Shown: in pieces, positions 24,529 through 33,331 of the stretch | How the letters are laid out: every line of letters starts with the position of its first letter | Position numbering within the stretch: the stretch's first letter is position 1 | Assembly (NCBI RefSeq): GCF_900109525.1 | Contig: NZ_FOAN01000001.1 | Coordinates: forward strand, 1-64,000 | Direction of reading: 5' to 3' | DNA from: Allobosea lupini | GTDB lineage: Bacteria > Pseudomonadota > Alphaproteobacteria > Rhizobiales > Beijerinckiaceae | DNA: 64,000 nt | Program-made: the position numbers and the translations under genes | Notes under the pieces: generated by a model | Told to the model about the DNA's origin: nothing | The model's input: only the letters and a program-made list of their open reading frames with translations | Databases searched by the model: none

Positions 24529-25290
24529 ATGTCGAAGATACTGGAGGGCAAGGTCGCCCTCGTGACCGGCGGCTCGCGCGGGCTTGGCGCCGCCGTGGCC
24601 GAAGCGCTGGCCGACCAGGGCGCGGACATCGCGATCAGCTATGTCGCTTCGGCCCAGAAGGCGCAGGCCGTGGTCGAGAAGCTGACGGCGAATCGCGTCC
24701 GCGCTCTCGCGATCCAGAGCGACCAGGCCGACATGGCCGCGGCCAAGCCGCTGGTCGACACGGTGAAGGCGCATTTCGGCAGACTGGACATCCTGGTCAA
24801 CAACGCAGCCATCGCGGTACAGGGCAAGACGGTCGATAGCCCCGATCTCGATACGTTCAATCTCGATCGGCAATGGCAGATCAACGTCATGGGACCCGTG
24901 GCCCTGACGCGCGCGGCGGCTCCCGTGCTGTCGGATGGCGGCCGGATCGTCTTCATCGGCTCGCGTCTCGGCACGTACGCCCTGATGCCCGGGGTGGCCG
25001 ATTATGCCGGAAGCAAGGCCGCGCTGATCGGATATGCGCGAGGGGTCGCCCGCGATCTCGGCGCACGCGGCATCACCGCCAACGTGGTGCAGCCCGGCGC
25101 GATGCCGACGGACATGATGGTCGATGCTCTCGGCAGCACGGACGCTCCCGAGGCATTCCTAGACCTGCACCCGATCCGCCGCCTCGCCACGCTCGAGGAG
25201 GTGGCCGGTACGGTCGGCTTCCTGGCAGGTCCGAATGCGGGCTATATCACCGGCGAGGTGATCAGCGTGTCGGGTGGCGTAGGGATCTGA
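24529..25290 (+). CDS. Short-chain dehydrogenase/reductase
   Basis: The 253-residue oxidoreductase has the cofactor motif TGGSRGLGAAVAEALA, the structural motif NNAAIAVQG, the catalytic Ser in IVFIGSRLG and the YxxxK pair in VADYAGSKAALIGYA. The residues after the glycine motif (SYVASAQKA) suggest NADPH rather than NADH. The substrate is unknown. The ATG at 24529 gives MSKILEGKVALVTGG. TetR control is inferred from the divergent neighbour. Confidence 0.9.
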   Translation: MSKILEGKVALVTGGSRGLGAAVAEALADQGADIAISYVASAQKAQAVVEKLTANRVRALAIQSDQADMAAAKPLVDTVKAHFGRLDILVNNAAIAVQGKTVDSPDLDTFNLDRQWQINVMGPVALTRAAAPVLSDGGRIVFIGSRLGTYALMPGVADYAGSKAALIGYARGVARDLGARGITANVVQPGAMPTDMMVDALGSTDAPEAFLDLHPIRRLATLEEVAGTVGFLAGPNAGYITGEVISVSGGVGI

Positions 25291-25307
25291 AGCGGTCTGG
25301 CGGCGCG

Positions 25308-25733
25308 TCAGGAAAAACGGTCCCAGGCGGCCTGTCGGGAAATCCCGAGCGCCTCGCCGATCGCGGCCCATGAGACCTTGCGCTTGCGCAGGACATCGAC
25401 GGTCCGGCCGAGCCCGGTGGCGGCGTGCTCGTAAAGTGCAGCCTCGACCTTGAGCCAATGCAGCAGCCGCTCGCTCGGGAGCGTCTCGAGTTGCTGGATA
25501 CTCCGGACCTCCGTATCCGGCTGCGGCGCATCCACCGGCAGCGCCATGAACGCGTTGCACTTGGCAACGCACTCATTGCAGATGAAGACGGCCGGCCCGG
25601 CGACGAGCTTCTCGACGTCGTGCTGGCTCTTTCCGCAGAAGGAACAGTGCAGGAGCGGCTTCAACGCCTTGCCCGGTTGCTTCCGGCGTCCGCTGGAACC
25701 GGTTTCGGCCGGAGCCTGATCCGAGACCGCCAT
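25308..25733 (-). CDS. ClpX-type zinc finger protein with C-terminal helix-turn-helix
   Basis: The 141-residue protein carries the four-Cys zinc finger of ClpX (CSFCGKSQ, Cys30/Cys33, and [10 protein letters not shown], Cys52/Cys55) but no AAA+ ATPase. The C-terminal 30 residues ([20 protein letters not shown]) form a helix-turn-helix. In ClpX the finger mediates dimerisation and contact with adaptors and substrates. Here the fusion with a DNA-binding motif suggests a regulator. Two identical-plan dyads lie directly upstream of its own start, so it probably represses itself. Its N-terminus is basic and disordered. Confidence 0.8.
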   Translation of the reverse strand: MAVSDQAPAETGSSGRRKQPGKALKPLLHCSFCGKSQHDVEKLVAGPAVFICNECVAKCNAFMALPVDAPQPDTEVRSIQQLETLPSERLLHWLKVEAALYEHAATGLGRTVDVLRKRKVSWAAIGEALGISRQAAWDRFS

Positions 25734-25744
25734 GTCCGTCTCCT

Positions 25745-25807
25745 GTCAAGGTAAGCTTGACGAAAGGCCTACTCCGGCCTGCCCAGTCTTGTCAAGGTTG
25801 ACTTGAC
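25745..25807. promoter_or_regulatory. Two GTCAAG-N5-CTTGAC operators upstream of the ClpX-finger gene
   Basis: Perfect dyads GTCAAG-N5-CTTGAC occur at 25745-25761 and 25791-25807, 46 bp centre to centre. On the minus strand the distal one overlaps a TTGACA box and the proximal one ends just before the Shine-Dalgarno AGGAGA. That is the usual layout for autorepression. The adjacent helix-turn-helix protein is the likely ligand, by inference from position. The DoxX gene lies to the other side and could share control. Confidence 0.75.
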
Positions 25808-25942
25808 GTTTGGCGAGAGGCCGGTTGCTGCCGGCCGTGCCTATGCACATGACGGCAGGCTGCTCTGCAAAAGCGCCTCTGCTCGGGCCAAGCAGGCGCG
25901 GCTATCCGCCAAATCCTCTCCAGTCTCATCGAGCTCTGTTCC

Positions 25943-26335
25943 ATGCGCAATTTTCTGATGGTCACCTTGCCCCGTATCGTCCTCGGCCTGCTCTTCATCG
26001 TCAGCGCGGTCGACGGCTTCTGGTGGCTCGCCACCGGCACTCACCTGATCCACCCGCCGACGTCCGAACGCGGACTGATCTTCGAAGCCGCGCTGCAGAA
26101 CTCCGGCTTCTTCTGGCCCTTCCTCAAGGCGGTGAACCTCGCCGGCGGCCTGAGCCTGCTGTTCAATGTCGTGCCGGCCTTCGGGCTCGCCTTGATCGCA
26201 CCGGTGATGGCGGTGATCGTGCTGTTCCACTTCGCCATCAACCCGGCCGGCATTCCGGTCGCGATCATCCTGATCGTGGCGGGCGGGCTCCTGGTCTACG
26301 CCTATCGCGAGCGCTATGCCGCGCTGTTGCGCTGA
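25943..26335 (+). CDS. DoxX-like membrane protein
   Basis: The 130-residue protein has four predicted membrane helices (LPRIVLGLLFIVSAVDGFWW, LKAVNLAGGLSLLFN, ALIAPVMAVIVLFHFAINP, IILIVAGGLLVYAY) in the pattern of DoxX/DoxD-related proteins. Their role is poorly defined and linked in some bacteria to redox or thiol stress. The ATG at 25943 starts directly at the first helix. It converges with the MarR gene, 10 bp away. Confidence 0.8.
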   Translation: MRNFLMVTLPRIVLGLLFIVSAVDGFWWLATGTHLIHPPTSERGLIFEAALQNSGFFWPFLKAVNLAGGLSLLFNVVPAFGLALIAPVMAVIVLFHFAINPAGIPVAIILIVAGGLLVYAYRERYAALLR

Positions 26336-26345
26336 GCCTCGCGTT

Positions 26346-26882
26346 TCAGAGCTCCGAAGCGAAGCCCCAGTGCGGGACATGGGCGGCGAGCTTGTCGAGC
26401 AGCCGCCCGAACTGGCCTCGCTCATCGCCGGAAAGGCAATCGAGCATCGCTGCCTCCCTTGCCTTGAGCGCCGGAATGTAGCGCTCGTAGAGGGCGCGGC
26501 CGTCCGCCGTCAGGAAGAGGAGCTGGCGGCGGCTGTCGGCCTTGTCGGGCTCGCGCCGGATCAGCTTCTTCTTCTCGAGCAGGATCACGGCGCGGCTGAC
26601 GCTCGCCTTGAGGTGGCCGGAGAACTCGCAGAACTCGCTGGCAGTGGCGCCGTCGCGCACGGTCAGAAAGATCAGGATGACGATCTCCGGCCGGGTCAGC
26701 CCGAACTCCATCTCGATCGCCCGGAAAGAGGGCTCGCGATAGAAGTTGAGGATATAGCCGATCTTGTAGGCGGTCGGGATCGCGGTGCCGTCGAGGATGG
26801 CGCGCCGCTGCCCGGCGTCGAGCTCGCGGGCCTCGTCCTGCGGAATTAGTCTCACATTAGACTTTTTTGTTGCGCGCGCCAT
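26346..26882 (-). CDS. MarR-family transcriptional regulator
   Basis: The 178-residue protein has the winged-helix core of MarR proteins: EFGLTRPEIVILIFLTVRDG, then SGHLKASVSRAVILLEKKKL, then the wing EPDKADSRRQLLFLTADGRA. The N-terminal extension of about 40 residues is longer than usual. It is divergent from an alpha/beta hydrolase and an orphan solute receptor, which it probably regulates. An inverted repeat lies between them. Confidence 0.88.
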   Translation of the reverse strand: MARATKKSNVRLIPQDEARELDAGQRRAILDGTAIPTAYKIGYILNFYREPSFRAIEMEFGLTRPEIVILIFLTVRDGATASEFCEFSGHLKASVSRAVILLEKKKLIRREPDKADSRRQLLFLTADGRALYERYIPALKAREAAMLDCLSGDERGQFGRLLDKLAAHVPHWGFASEL

Positions 26883-26912
26883 GAGCCGGTCCTAGCATTC
26901 TCGCTAAGCAAT

Positions 26913-26931
26913 GGCACGGTTTTGCCGTGCC
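26913..26931. promoter_or_regulatory. Inverted repeat in the MarR-hydrolase gap
   Basis: Arms GGCACGG and CCGTGCC surround TTTTG, immediately before the GGGAGGAGG ribosome binding site of the hydrolase gene. It could be a MarR operator or an RNA hairpin that affects translation of the hydrolase. The whole divergent gap is only 60 bp, so both promoters and any operator must overlap here. Confidence 0.45.
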
Positions 26932-26942
26932 GGGAGGAGGCG

Positions 26943-27878
26943 ATGGACCAGGCTGGTGCCACAAGGCGACAGGCGCTTTCGCACGCGCCGGAGCGGCAGT
27001 GCTTCTATTCGGGGACGGACGCCCATCCGATCTATGTCGACCGGCTCGGGGGCGCTCAAGCGGGGCGCTTGCCGATCGTCCTCGTCCATGGCGGCGGCCA
27101 TACCGGCGCCTGCTATCTGACGACACCGGACGGTCGGCCCGGCTGGGCGTCCGTCTTCGCCTGCGGTCGCGAGGTCTTCGTGCCGGACTGGCCGGGCCAT
27201 GGCCGCTCGGCGATGCGGCCGGATTTCGCAACCCTGTCGAGCGTCGAGATCGCGCAGAGCCTGCAGCGGCTGCTGGAGGAAATCGGACCGGCGGCGTTGC
27301 TGGTGCATTCCGCGAGTGGACCGATGGCCTGGTGGATCGCCGAGCGGAGCCCCAAGGCGGTCGCGGCGATCGTCGGAATCGCGCCGGGCGGGCCGGCCAA
27401 TCTTCTGCCCGTTCTGCCCGACGATGCCGAGGCGGTGGCGAAGCTGAAGGACGACGAGAGCCTGGGCTGCCCTGTCCGGGTCGAGGAAGACAAGCCGCTC
27501 TTCATCCCGACCGAGTTCATGCGGGCCTATTGGGCCAATTCCGCGCGCTTTCCGCAGCAGGCTTTCGAGGCCTATCGCCGCTCGATCGTGCCCGAGAGCG
27601 CGCGCCTGATGAACGAGCGCTTCAATATCGGCGGCAAGGGCTTGCGCATCGCCGATCCGGCCAATCTGGCCAAGATGCCGATCCTGATCGTCACCGGCGA
27701 CAGCGATCCGCGCCATCCGCGCGCGGTGGACGAGGCGACGGCACGCTTTCTTGGTGCCGAGTTCGTGTACCTGCCGGAGCGCGGCATCGCCGGCAACGGT
27801 CATATGCCGATGTGCGAAGACAACAGCGACGAGATCGCGGCCCTGATCGTCGCCTGGCTGGAGGCAAGGGGTCTTTGA
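26943..27878 (+). CDS. Alpha/beta-fold hydrolase
   Basis: The 311-residue enzyme has the oxyanion motif VLVHGGGHTGACY, a nucleophile elbow in LLVHSASGPMAWW (the Ser after His, with Val and Ser replacing the usual Gly residues), an acid in LIVTGDSDPRHP and a late His in GIAGNGHMPM. The substrate is unknown. The ATG at 26943 follows an excellent Shine-Dalgarno (GGGAGGAGG). It is followed after 50 bp by a solute receptor, so enzyme and receptor may act on the same compound, perhaps an ester or amide taken up from outside. Confidence 0.85.
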   Translation: MDQAGATRRQALSHAPERQCFYSGTDAHPIYVDRLGGAQAGRLPIVLVHGGGHTGACYLTTPDGRPGWASVFACGREVFVPDWPGHGRSAMRPDFATLSSVEIAQSLQRLLEEIGPAALLVHSASGPMAWWIAERSPKAVAAIVGIAPGGPANLLPVLPDDAEAVAKLKDDESLGCPVRVEEDKPLFIPTEFMRAYWANSARFPQQAFEAYRRSIVPESARLMNERFNIGGKGLRIADPANLAKMPILIVTGDSDPRHPRAVDEATARFLGAEFVYLPERGIAGNGHMPMCEDNSDEIAALIVAWLEARGL

Positions 27879-27927
27879 CGCTCGAACCGGCGGCGTTCAG
27901 CCCGCCGGACGATAGCTCGGGAGGATA

Positions 27928-29133
27928 ATGATGCGGTCGCTTCTCGCAGGCGGCGCCCTCATGGCGCTAGCCACCATGCCGGCGCTGGCCCAGGTCAGCG
28001 ATGACGTCGTCAAGATCGGCGTGCTGACCGACATGGGCGGTGTCACCGCCGATATCGGCGGCAAGGGCTCGGTGATCGCAGCCGAGCTGGCGGTGAAGGA
28101 GTTTGGCGCCACGGTGCTCGGCAAGCCGATCCAGATCGTTGCCGCCGACCATCAACACAAGGCCGATCTCGGCACCTCGATCGCCCGGCAATGGTTCGAC
28201 ATCGACAAGGTCGACGCTGTCGTCGACGTGCCGAATTCCGCGGTGGCGCTGGCGCTGCAGTCGCTGGCCCGCGAGAAGAAGCGGATCGTGATGTATTCCG
28301 GCGCCGGCACCACGGCGCTGACCAATGAGCAGTGCTCGCCCTATGGCTTCCACTGGACCTACGACACCTATGGCGTCGCGCGCGGCACCGCCTCGGCCGT
28401 GGTCAAGGCCGGCGGCACCTCGTGGTTCATGCTGGCCTCGGACTACGCCTTCGGCCACCAGCTCCAGAAGGACGCGACTGACGTGGTCGAGGCCAATGGC
28501 GGCAAGGTCGTCGGCGCGGTGCGCCACCCCCTCAACAATGCTGATTTCTCATCCTTCCTGCTCAGGGCGCAATCCTCGGGCGCCAAGGTGATCGGTATCG
28601 CCAATGCCGGCGGCGACACCATCAACGCGATCAAGCAGGCCGGCGAGTTCGGGCTGGTCGAGCAGGGTCAGAACCTCGCGGCGCTGATCTTCTTCCTGCA
28701 GGACGTGCACAGCCTCGGCCTGAAGGCGACGCAGGGCACCTACCTGACCACTGCCTCCTATTGGGATCTCGACGAGCCTTCGCGCGCCTGGTCGAAGCAG
28801 TTCCTGGAGAAGGCTGGGATGATGCCGTCCATGCTGCATGCCGGCGTCTACGGCTCGGTGCTGCACTATCTCAAGGCGATCAAGGAAGCCGGCACCGACG
28901 ATCCCGACAAGGTCGCTGCCGCGATGCGCGCCATGCCGATCAACGACGCCTTCACCAAGGACGCCAGGATCCGTGCCGACGGCCGGGTGCTGCGCGAGAT
29001 GTATCTCGCCCGCGTCAAGAAGCCGGCGGATTCGAAAGGGCCGTGGGACTATTTCGAGATCGTGCGGAAGGTCGCGCCGGAGGAGACGGTCTGGCCGCTG
29101 TCGGAGAGCAAGTGTCCGGGGGCGAAGGGGTAA
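27928..29133 (+). CDS. Orphan LivK-like ABC substrate-binding protein
   Basis: The 401-residue protein starts with a signal peptide (MMRSLLAGGALMALATMPAL, then AQ). It continues with the Peripla_BP_6 fold: VVKIGVLTDMGGVTADIGGK, SGAGTTALTNEQCSPYGFHW and AGVYGSVLHYLKAI. The family binds branched-chain amino acids, amides or aromatic acids. No permease or ATPase gene is adjacent, so it must work with a transporter encoded elsewhere or as a sensor. GGGAGG precedes the double ATG. It is likely co-transcribed with the upstream hydrolase. Confidence 0.88.
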   Translation: MMRSLLAGGALMALATMPALAQVSDDVVKIGVLTDMGGVTADIGGKGSVIAAELAVKEFGATVLGKPIQIVAADHQHKADLGTSIARQWFDIDKVDAVVDVPNSAVALALQSLAREKKRIVMYSGAGTTALTNEQCSPYGFHWTYDTYGVARGTASAVVKAGGTSWFMLASDYAFGHQLQKDATDVVEANGGKVVGAVRHPLNNADFSSFLLRAQSSGAKVIGIANAGGDTINAIKQAGEFGLVEQGQNLAALIFFLQDVHSLGLKATQGTYLTTASYWDLDEPSRAWSKQFLEKAGMMPSMLHAGVYGSVLHYLKAIKEAGTDDPDKVAAAMRAMPINDAFTKDARIRADGRVLREMYLARVKKPADSKGPWDYFEIVRKVAPEETVWPLSESKCPGAKG

Positions 29134-29157
29134 GCTTCCCTCGCAACAACATATGTG

Positions 29158-29271
29158 TGTCGTCCCGGGCGCAGCGAAGCGAAGACCCGGGACCCATTCC
29201 GCAACCTTACTCGGATAGGCTCCGGAATGGATCCCGGATCGGCGCCGCTACGCGGCTTGTCCGGGATGACA
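29158..29271. repeat. 114-bp palindromic intergenic element
   Basis: The ends are imperfect inverted repeats: TGTCGTCCCGGG at the left and CCGGGATGACA at the right. Inside are CCATTCCG and CGGAATGG, so the whole can fold into one long hairpin. It also contains two local GC hairpins. There is no coding potential I trust. Elements with TCCCGGGA-type ends are often dispersed in related genomes, but only one copy is in this window. Confidence 0.65.
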
Positions 29272-29306
29272 GCGTGGGGATGCCGAGGACTAGCGGCCTG
29301 CCACGA

Positions 29307-30491
29307 TCAGAGCGCGAAGCCTTGCAGCCGCTCGCCGAGTGCGGCGATGCGCTCGGCCGCGACGTTGGCGATCGCGATGCGCAAATGCTGCTCCTGCCCG
29401 GGGCCGAAATAGGGGCCGGGCAGGGCCAGCACGCCGCGCTCCTGCACCAGCCGGCGGACGACCTCCGCAGCCGGCACGCCCTCGAAGGGGTGGGCGACAT
29501 AGGCGAAATAGGCGCCGGCGGCGAGCACGGTCCAGCCGTTCAGCGGCGCGATCGCCTGGCGGAACAGTGCGGCGCGCGAGTTCATCTCGGCACGATTGGC
29601 CTCGCGCCAGGCGCGGATGCCGTCGATGCCCCAGGCGACCGCGCTCTGGCCGGCGCGGACCGGGCTGATCTGGATGCAGTCGAGCACCTTGCCGATCTGG
29701 GCGAGCGCCGCCTCGCCGGCGGTGATCGCTCCGAGCCGCCAGCCGGGCACCGCATAGGCCTTGGAGAAGCTGTAGAGGCCGATCAGCGAATCCTGCCAGT
29801 CGCTTGCAGCGAAGAGCTCATGTGGGCGGTCGGCGCCTTCCGGCAGGAAGTCGCGATAGGTCTCGTCGAGCACCAGCCAGATCTTCCGCCTGCGGCAGAG
29901 CGCGGCGAAGGCGGCGATGGCGGCAGGCGGATAGACGGCCCCGGTCGGATTGTTCGGCGTCACCAGGACGATGGCGCGGGTGCGCTCGTCGATCAGCGCC
30001 TCGGCGGTTTCGGCATCCGGCACGAAGCCGGCTTGCGGGTCGCAGGGCAGCGGGCGCGGCTCGACGCCGAGCATGTTCAGCGTCATCTCGTGGTTGAAGT
30101 ACCAGGGCGTCGGCAAGAGCACATTGTCGCCGGCCCGTGCCAGCGCCATCATCACGGTGACATAGGCCTGGTTGCAGCCGGCGGTGATCGCGATCTCCTG
30201 CTGCCGGATCGCCCCGCCATAGAAGGCGCTGCTCTCGGCGGCATAGGCCTCGCGGAGGACATCGTCGCCGACGATCGGTCCGTAGCGCGTGCTCTCGGCG
30301 GTCGCGGCGGCTTCGGCGAGGCGCTCGAGCAGGGCGGCCGGCGGCGGCGAGCCGGGTACCGCCTGCGACAGGTCGATCAGCGGGCCGTTGCCGCCGGCAT
30401 AGCCACGAGCCCAGGCCTTGGCCTCGGGGATCGGCGGCGTCGCGGTGTCGATGAGATCGGGATTGAGCGGGGCGGGAGAGGACGCAGGCAT
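29307..30491 (-). CDS. PLP-dependent class I/II aminotransferase
   Basis: The 394-residue enzyme has the fold-type I pattern: ITAGCNQAYVTVMMALARAG, VLVTPNNPTGAVYPPAA, LVLDETYRDF, the PLP lysine in YSFSKAYAVPGWRLG and the C-terminal Arg in QHLRIAIAN. It transfers amino groups between an amino acid and a 2-oxo acid. The exact substrate is not evident. The ATG at 30491 gives a normal family length; upstream in-frame codons are low-complexity. It is divergent from the sirtuin gene. Confidence 0.9.
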   Translation of the reverse strand: MPASSPAPLNPDLIDTATPPIPEAKAWARGYAGGNGPLIDLSQAVPGSPPPAALLERLAEAAATAESTRYGPIVGDDVLREAYAAESSAFYGGAIRQQEIAITAGCNQAYVTVMMALARAGDNVLLPTPWYFNHEMTLNMLGVEPRPLPCDPQAGFVPDAETAEALIDERTRAIVLVTPNNPTGAVYPPAAIAAFAALCRRRKIWLVLDETYRDFLPEGADRPHELFAASDWQDSLIGLYSFSKAYAVPGWRLGAITAGEAALAQIGKVLDCIQISPVRAGQSAVAWGIDGIRAWREANRAEMNSRAALFRQAIAPLNGWTVLAAGAYFAYVAHPFEGVPAAEVVRRLVQERGVLALPGPYFGPGQEQHLRIAIANVAAERIAALGERLQGFAL

Positions 30492-30601
30492 GGTTGAGCT
30501 TTGCGGCGCGTTTCTCGCTGCGTCAACGCCTGTGCCGGCAGGGCTGGAGCGCGGCGCCGGCAGCCCCCATATTCGAACCTGAGCAATGCGAGGCTGACGG
30601 C

Positions 30602-31357
30602 ATGGACGAGACGACACAGGACGCGATCGAGGAACTGCATGCCCTGCTCGACCGCGCCCGGGTGATTGTGCCGTTCACCGGGGCGGGGATCTCGACTGAA
30701 TCGGGCGTGCCGGATTTCCGTACGCCGGGCTCACCCTGGATGAGCAACAAGCCGATTCCGTTCGATATTTTCCTCGCCAGCCGTGAGGCGCGGATCGAGG
30801 CCTGGCGGCGCAAATTCGCGATGGACGACCATTATCGCGATGCCAAGCCTAACCGCGGCCACCGGGCGCTGGCGACATTGGTGGCGGAAGGGCGCTCGCC
30901 CGGCGTGATCACCCAGAACATCGACGGCCTGCACCAGGCTTCGGGCATCGCCGAGGACGGCGTGATCGAGCTGCACGGCAACGGCACCTATGCCACCTGC
31001 CTGACCTGCGGCTGGCGGCACGAGCTTTCGGCGATCCGCGAGGCCTTCGAGGCGAGCGGCGAGCCGGCTTCCTGCATGATGTGCGCCGGGATCGTGAAGA
31101 CCGCGACGATCTCCTTCGGCCAGCAGATGCCGCAGCAGCCGATGCTGCGGGCGCATGAGCTGACGATGTCGGCCGATCTCTACCTGGTTGCAGGTTCCTC
31201 GCTCGTCGTCTTTCCGGCTGCGACCTTTCCGGTGATCGCCAAGCGCAACGGCGCCAAGCTCGTCATTCTCAATCGCGAGCCGACCGATCTCGACCCGATC
31301 GCCGATCTCGTCGTGCGCAGCGAGATCGGGCCGGCCTTGGCGCGACTGGCGAATTGA
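30602..31357 (+). CDS. Sirtuin NAD-dependent protein deacylase
   Basis: The 251-residue protein has the Sir2 signature: PFTGAGISTESGVPDFRTPG, TQNIDGLHQASG, the catalytic His in ELHGNGTYATC, and two Cys pairs (CLTCGW and CMMCAG) that bind zinc. It removes acyl groups from lysine using NAD. It lacks the Tyr/Arg pair typical of CobB-type desuccinylases near the start (the segment is SPWMSNKPIPFD). The ATG at 30602 matches family length. Confidence 0.92.
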   Translation: MDETTQDAIEELHALLDRARVIVPFTGAGISTESGVPDFRTPGSPWMSNKPIPFDIFLASREARIEAWRRKFAMDDHYRDAKPNRGHRALATLVAEGRSPGVITQNIDGLHQASGIAEDGVIELHGNGTYATCLTCGWRHELSAIREAFEASGEPASCMMCAGIVKTATISFGQQMPQQPMLRAHELTMSADLYLVAGSSLVVFPAATFPVIAKRNGAKLVILNREPTDLDPIADLVVRSEIGPALARLAN

Positions 31358-31432
31358 TCAGGCTCGGCGGTCTTCCCGGGGCGCTGCGGAGCAGCGAGCG
31401 CGGAACCCATGAACACGACACCATTCCAGCTC

Positions 31433-31523
31433 GTCATGCTCGCCCTTGTGGCGAGCATCCACGTCTTGAACACCGCTCGCTAGCGGCGAAGACATGGATG
31501 GTCGGGACAAGCCCGACCATGAC
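31433..31523. repeat. 91-bp two-hairpin repeat, copy 2
   Basis: It has the same plan and length as the copy at 21973. One hairpin has arms ATGCTCGCC/GGCGAGCAT with loop CTTGT, the other has arms ATGGTCGGG/CCCGACCAT with loop ACAAG. The ends are GTCATG and CATGAC. It lies between the converging sirtuin and LysE genes. Confidence 0.9.
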
Positions 31524-31555
31524 GGGAAGGGTTTTGTCCAAAGGCGGGTGATCAA

Positions 31556-32188
31556 CTAGTCGCGCGAAGCGAACGCCAAGCGCACTGCCAGCCCGCCAAA
31601 GACGGCGCCGAGGATGCGCTGTGGCCAGAGCGCCAGATGCGGCCGGCTCGCAATGGCGCGGCCGAGCCGGCTCGCCGTCAGGATGACGATGCCGTTGGCG
31701 ATGAGGCCCATCAGGTTGAGGATCGTGGCGAGCACCACGACCTGCAGCAGCAACGAGCCGGCCTCGGGCTTCAGGAATTGCGGCAGCAGGGCCAGCATGA
31801 ACAGTGCCATCTTCGGGTTGAGCAGATTGGTCAGCAGGCCCTGCAGGAAGATCTGGCGCAGCGGGAAACGCGCGGCATCGGCCGTCGGCGCGAACAAGGT
31901 CGCGGGAGAGCGCAACGTCTTCCAGGCGAGCCAGGCGAGATAGGCCGCGCCGGCCCAGCGCAGGGCGTCATAGGCGGCCGGCACGAGCAGGAAGAGCTGC
32001 GACAAGCCGTAGGCGGCAGCAAGCGCCTGGAGATAGCTGCCGGCGGCGATGCCGACATAGGTCATGAAGCCGGCGGCGCGGCCCTGGCTCATGCTGCGTG
32101 AGGCGATCAGCAGCATGTCGGGGCCGGGAGTCGCCGTCAGCACGGCGCAGGCGGCAGTAAACAGAGCGAGCGTGGCGACATCGAGCAT
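31556..32188 (-). CDS. LysE/RhtB-family amino acid exporter
   Basis: The 210-residue protein has about six membrane helices and the family start MLDVATLALFTAACAVLTAT followed by PGPDMLL. The LLNPKMALFMLALLPQF motif is diagnostic of RhtB-type exporters. These export amino acids such as threonine, homoserine or cationic amino acids; the substrate cannot be told. It lies 11 bp after an enolase-superfamily gene, so the two probably form an operon. The ATG at 32188 starts the first helix. Confidence 0.9.
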   Translation of the reverse strand: MLDVATLALFTAACAVLTATPGPDMLLIASRSMSQGRAAGFMTYVGIAAGSYLQALAAAYGLSQLFLLVPAAYDALRWAGAAYLAWLAWKTLRSPATLFAPTADAARFPLRQIFLQGLLTNLLNPKMALFMLALLPQFLKPEAGSLLLQVVVLATILNLMGLIANGIVILTASRLGRAIASRPHLALWPQRILGAVFGGLAVRLAFASRD

Positions 32189-32199
32189 GGCGGGGTCCT

Positions 32200-33318
32200 T
32201 CAGGCCAGCGGCTTGGCGAAGCGTTGGAAGGCATCCTTCGTCGGCGTGGTGCCGGCACCGGGCTGCTGCGGGCGCAGGAAGCAGCCATCGGCGACAGTGG
32301 CGGGGTCGGCGAAGGCGTCCTTGATCCAGGGAATGTATTCGAGCACCGGCGTCGCCGGATGCCAGTAGGCGAGATGGACGTGGACCTGGCTCATCTCGCC
32401 GGCGTGGGGCGCGACCGGCAGGCGATGGGCCAGCGTCAGCTCGGCGACCTGGATGTATTCGGTGACGCCGCTGAGGCGCGTGACGTCGGGCTGGACATAG
32501 TGGATCGCGCCGGCCTGGACGAAGGCGCGGAAGGCATCGAGCGTATAGAGCTGCTCGCCGAGCGCGACGGGAATTGAAGTCGAGCGGGCGAGCTCGGCAT
32601 GCGAGCCGATGTCGTCGTACCAGAGCGGCTCCTCGAACCAGAGCAGGTCGAGCGCCTCGGCGCGGGCGCAGAAGCGCTTGCAGGTCGGCAGGTCCCATTT
32701 GCCGTTGCCGTCGATCGCCATGGTGACATGGTCGCCGATGGCGCGGCGCACCGCTTCCAGCCGCCCGATATCGGTCATCGGATCGGCATGGCCGACCTTG
32801 ATCTTGATGCGGTGGAAGCCGTCGCGCTCGACCGCCATGCGCGCGCCCTCGACCAGCTCGTCCTTGGGGATCGAGAGCCAGCCGATATCGGTGTTGTAGG
32901 CCTCGAGCTTCGATTTGCTGGCGCCGCCGAGCAGGTGCCAGAGCGGCACGCCCGCCTTCTTCGCCTTGAGATCCCAGAGCGCGATGTCGACGGCGGCCAG
33001 AGCCAGCTGAGTGATGCCGGCGCGGCCGACCCATTGCAGCGCCGGATGGCGGGCGAGCTTCAGCCAGAGCCGCGAATGCTCGGAGGCGTCCTCGCCCACC
33101 AGCAGCGGCGCGTAGCAATCGCGGATGCACGACGTGATCAGCCGGTCGGAGGCGAGATCGGCATGGGTGCCGGTGAAGCCGTAGCCGGTGAGCCCGTCCT
33201 CGCTGACGATCTTCGTGCCGACCACGCCCCAATGGCTGATCCGGTGGGTCGAGTCGGCGATCGAGCCGCCGGTGACCGGGATATGGAGGATGAAGGGCTC
33301 GATACGGGCGATGCGCAT
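32200..33318 (-). CDS. Enolase-superfamily (mandelate racemase/muconate lactonising) enzyme
   Basis: The 372-residue protein has the superfamily catalytic residues in order: the KxK pair in HRIKIKVGH, metal ligands in [14 protein letters not shown] and GEQLY, and a His in [11 protein letters not shown]. This pattern fits acid-sugar dehydratases and racemases that abstract a proton next to a carboxylate. The substrate is open. The ATG at 33318 gives [18 protein letters not shown], the usual start. It is the upstream partner of the LysE exporter and is divergent from the cold-shock gene. Confidence 0.9.
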   Translation of the reverse strand: MRIARIEPFILHIPVTGGSIADSTHRISHWGVVGTKIVSEDGLTGYGFTGTHADLASDRLITSCIRDCYAPLLVGEDASEHSRLWLKLARHPALQWVGRAGITQLALAAVDIALWDLKAKKAGVPLWHLLGGASKSKLEAYNTDIGWLSIPKDELVEGARMAVERDGFHRIKIKVGHADPMTDIGRLEAVRRAIGDHVTMAIDGNGKWDLPTCKRFCARAEALDLLWFEEPLWYDDIGSHAELARSTSIPVALGEQLYTLDAFRAFVQAGAIHYVQPDVTRLSGVTEYIQVAELTLAHRLPVAPHAGEMSQVHVHLAYWHPATPVLEYIPWIKDAFADPATVADGCFLRPQQPGAGTTPTKDAFQRFAKPLA

Positions 33319-33331
33319 GACGGTGCTCCGG

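Noticed and set aside
26912-26926. Sigma-54 promoter (TGGCACGGTTTTGC) before the hydrolase
   Set aside because: The GG and GC are 9 bp apart, not the required 10, and the sequence is explained by the inverted repeat.
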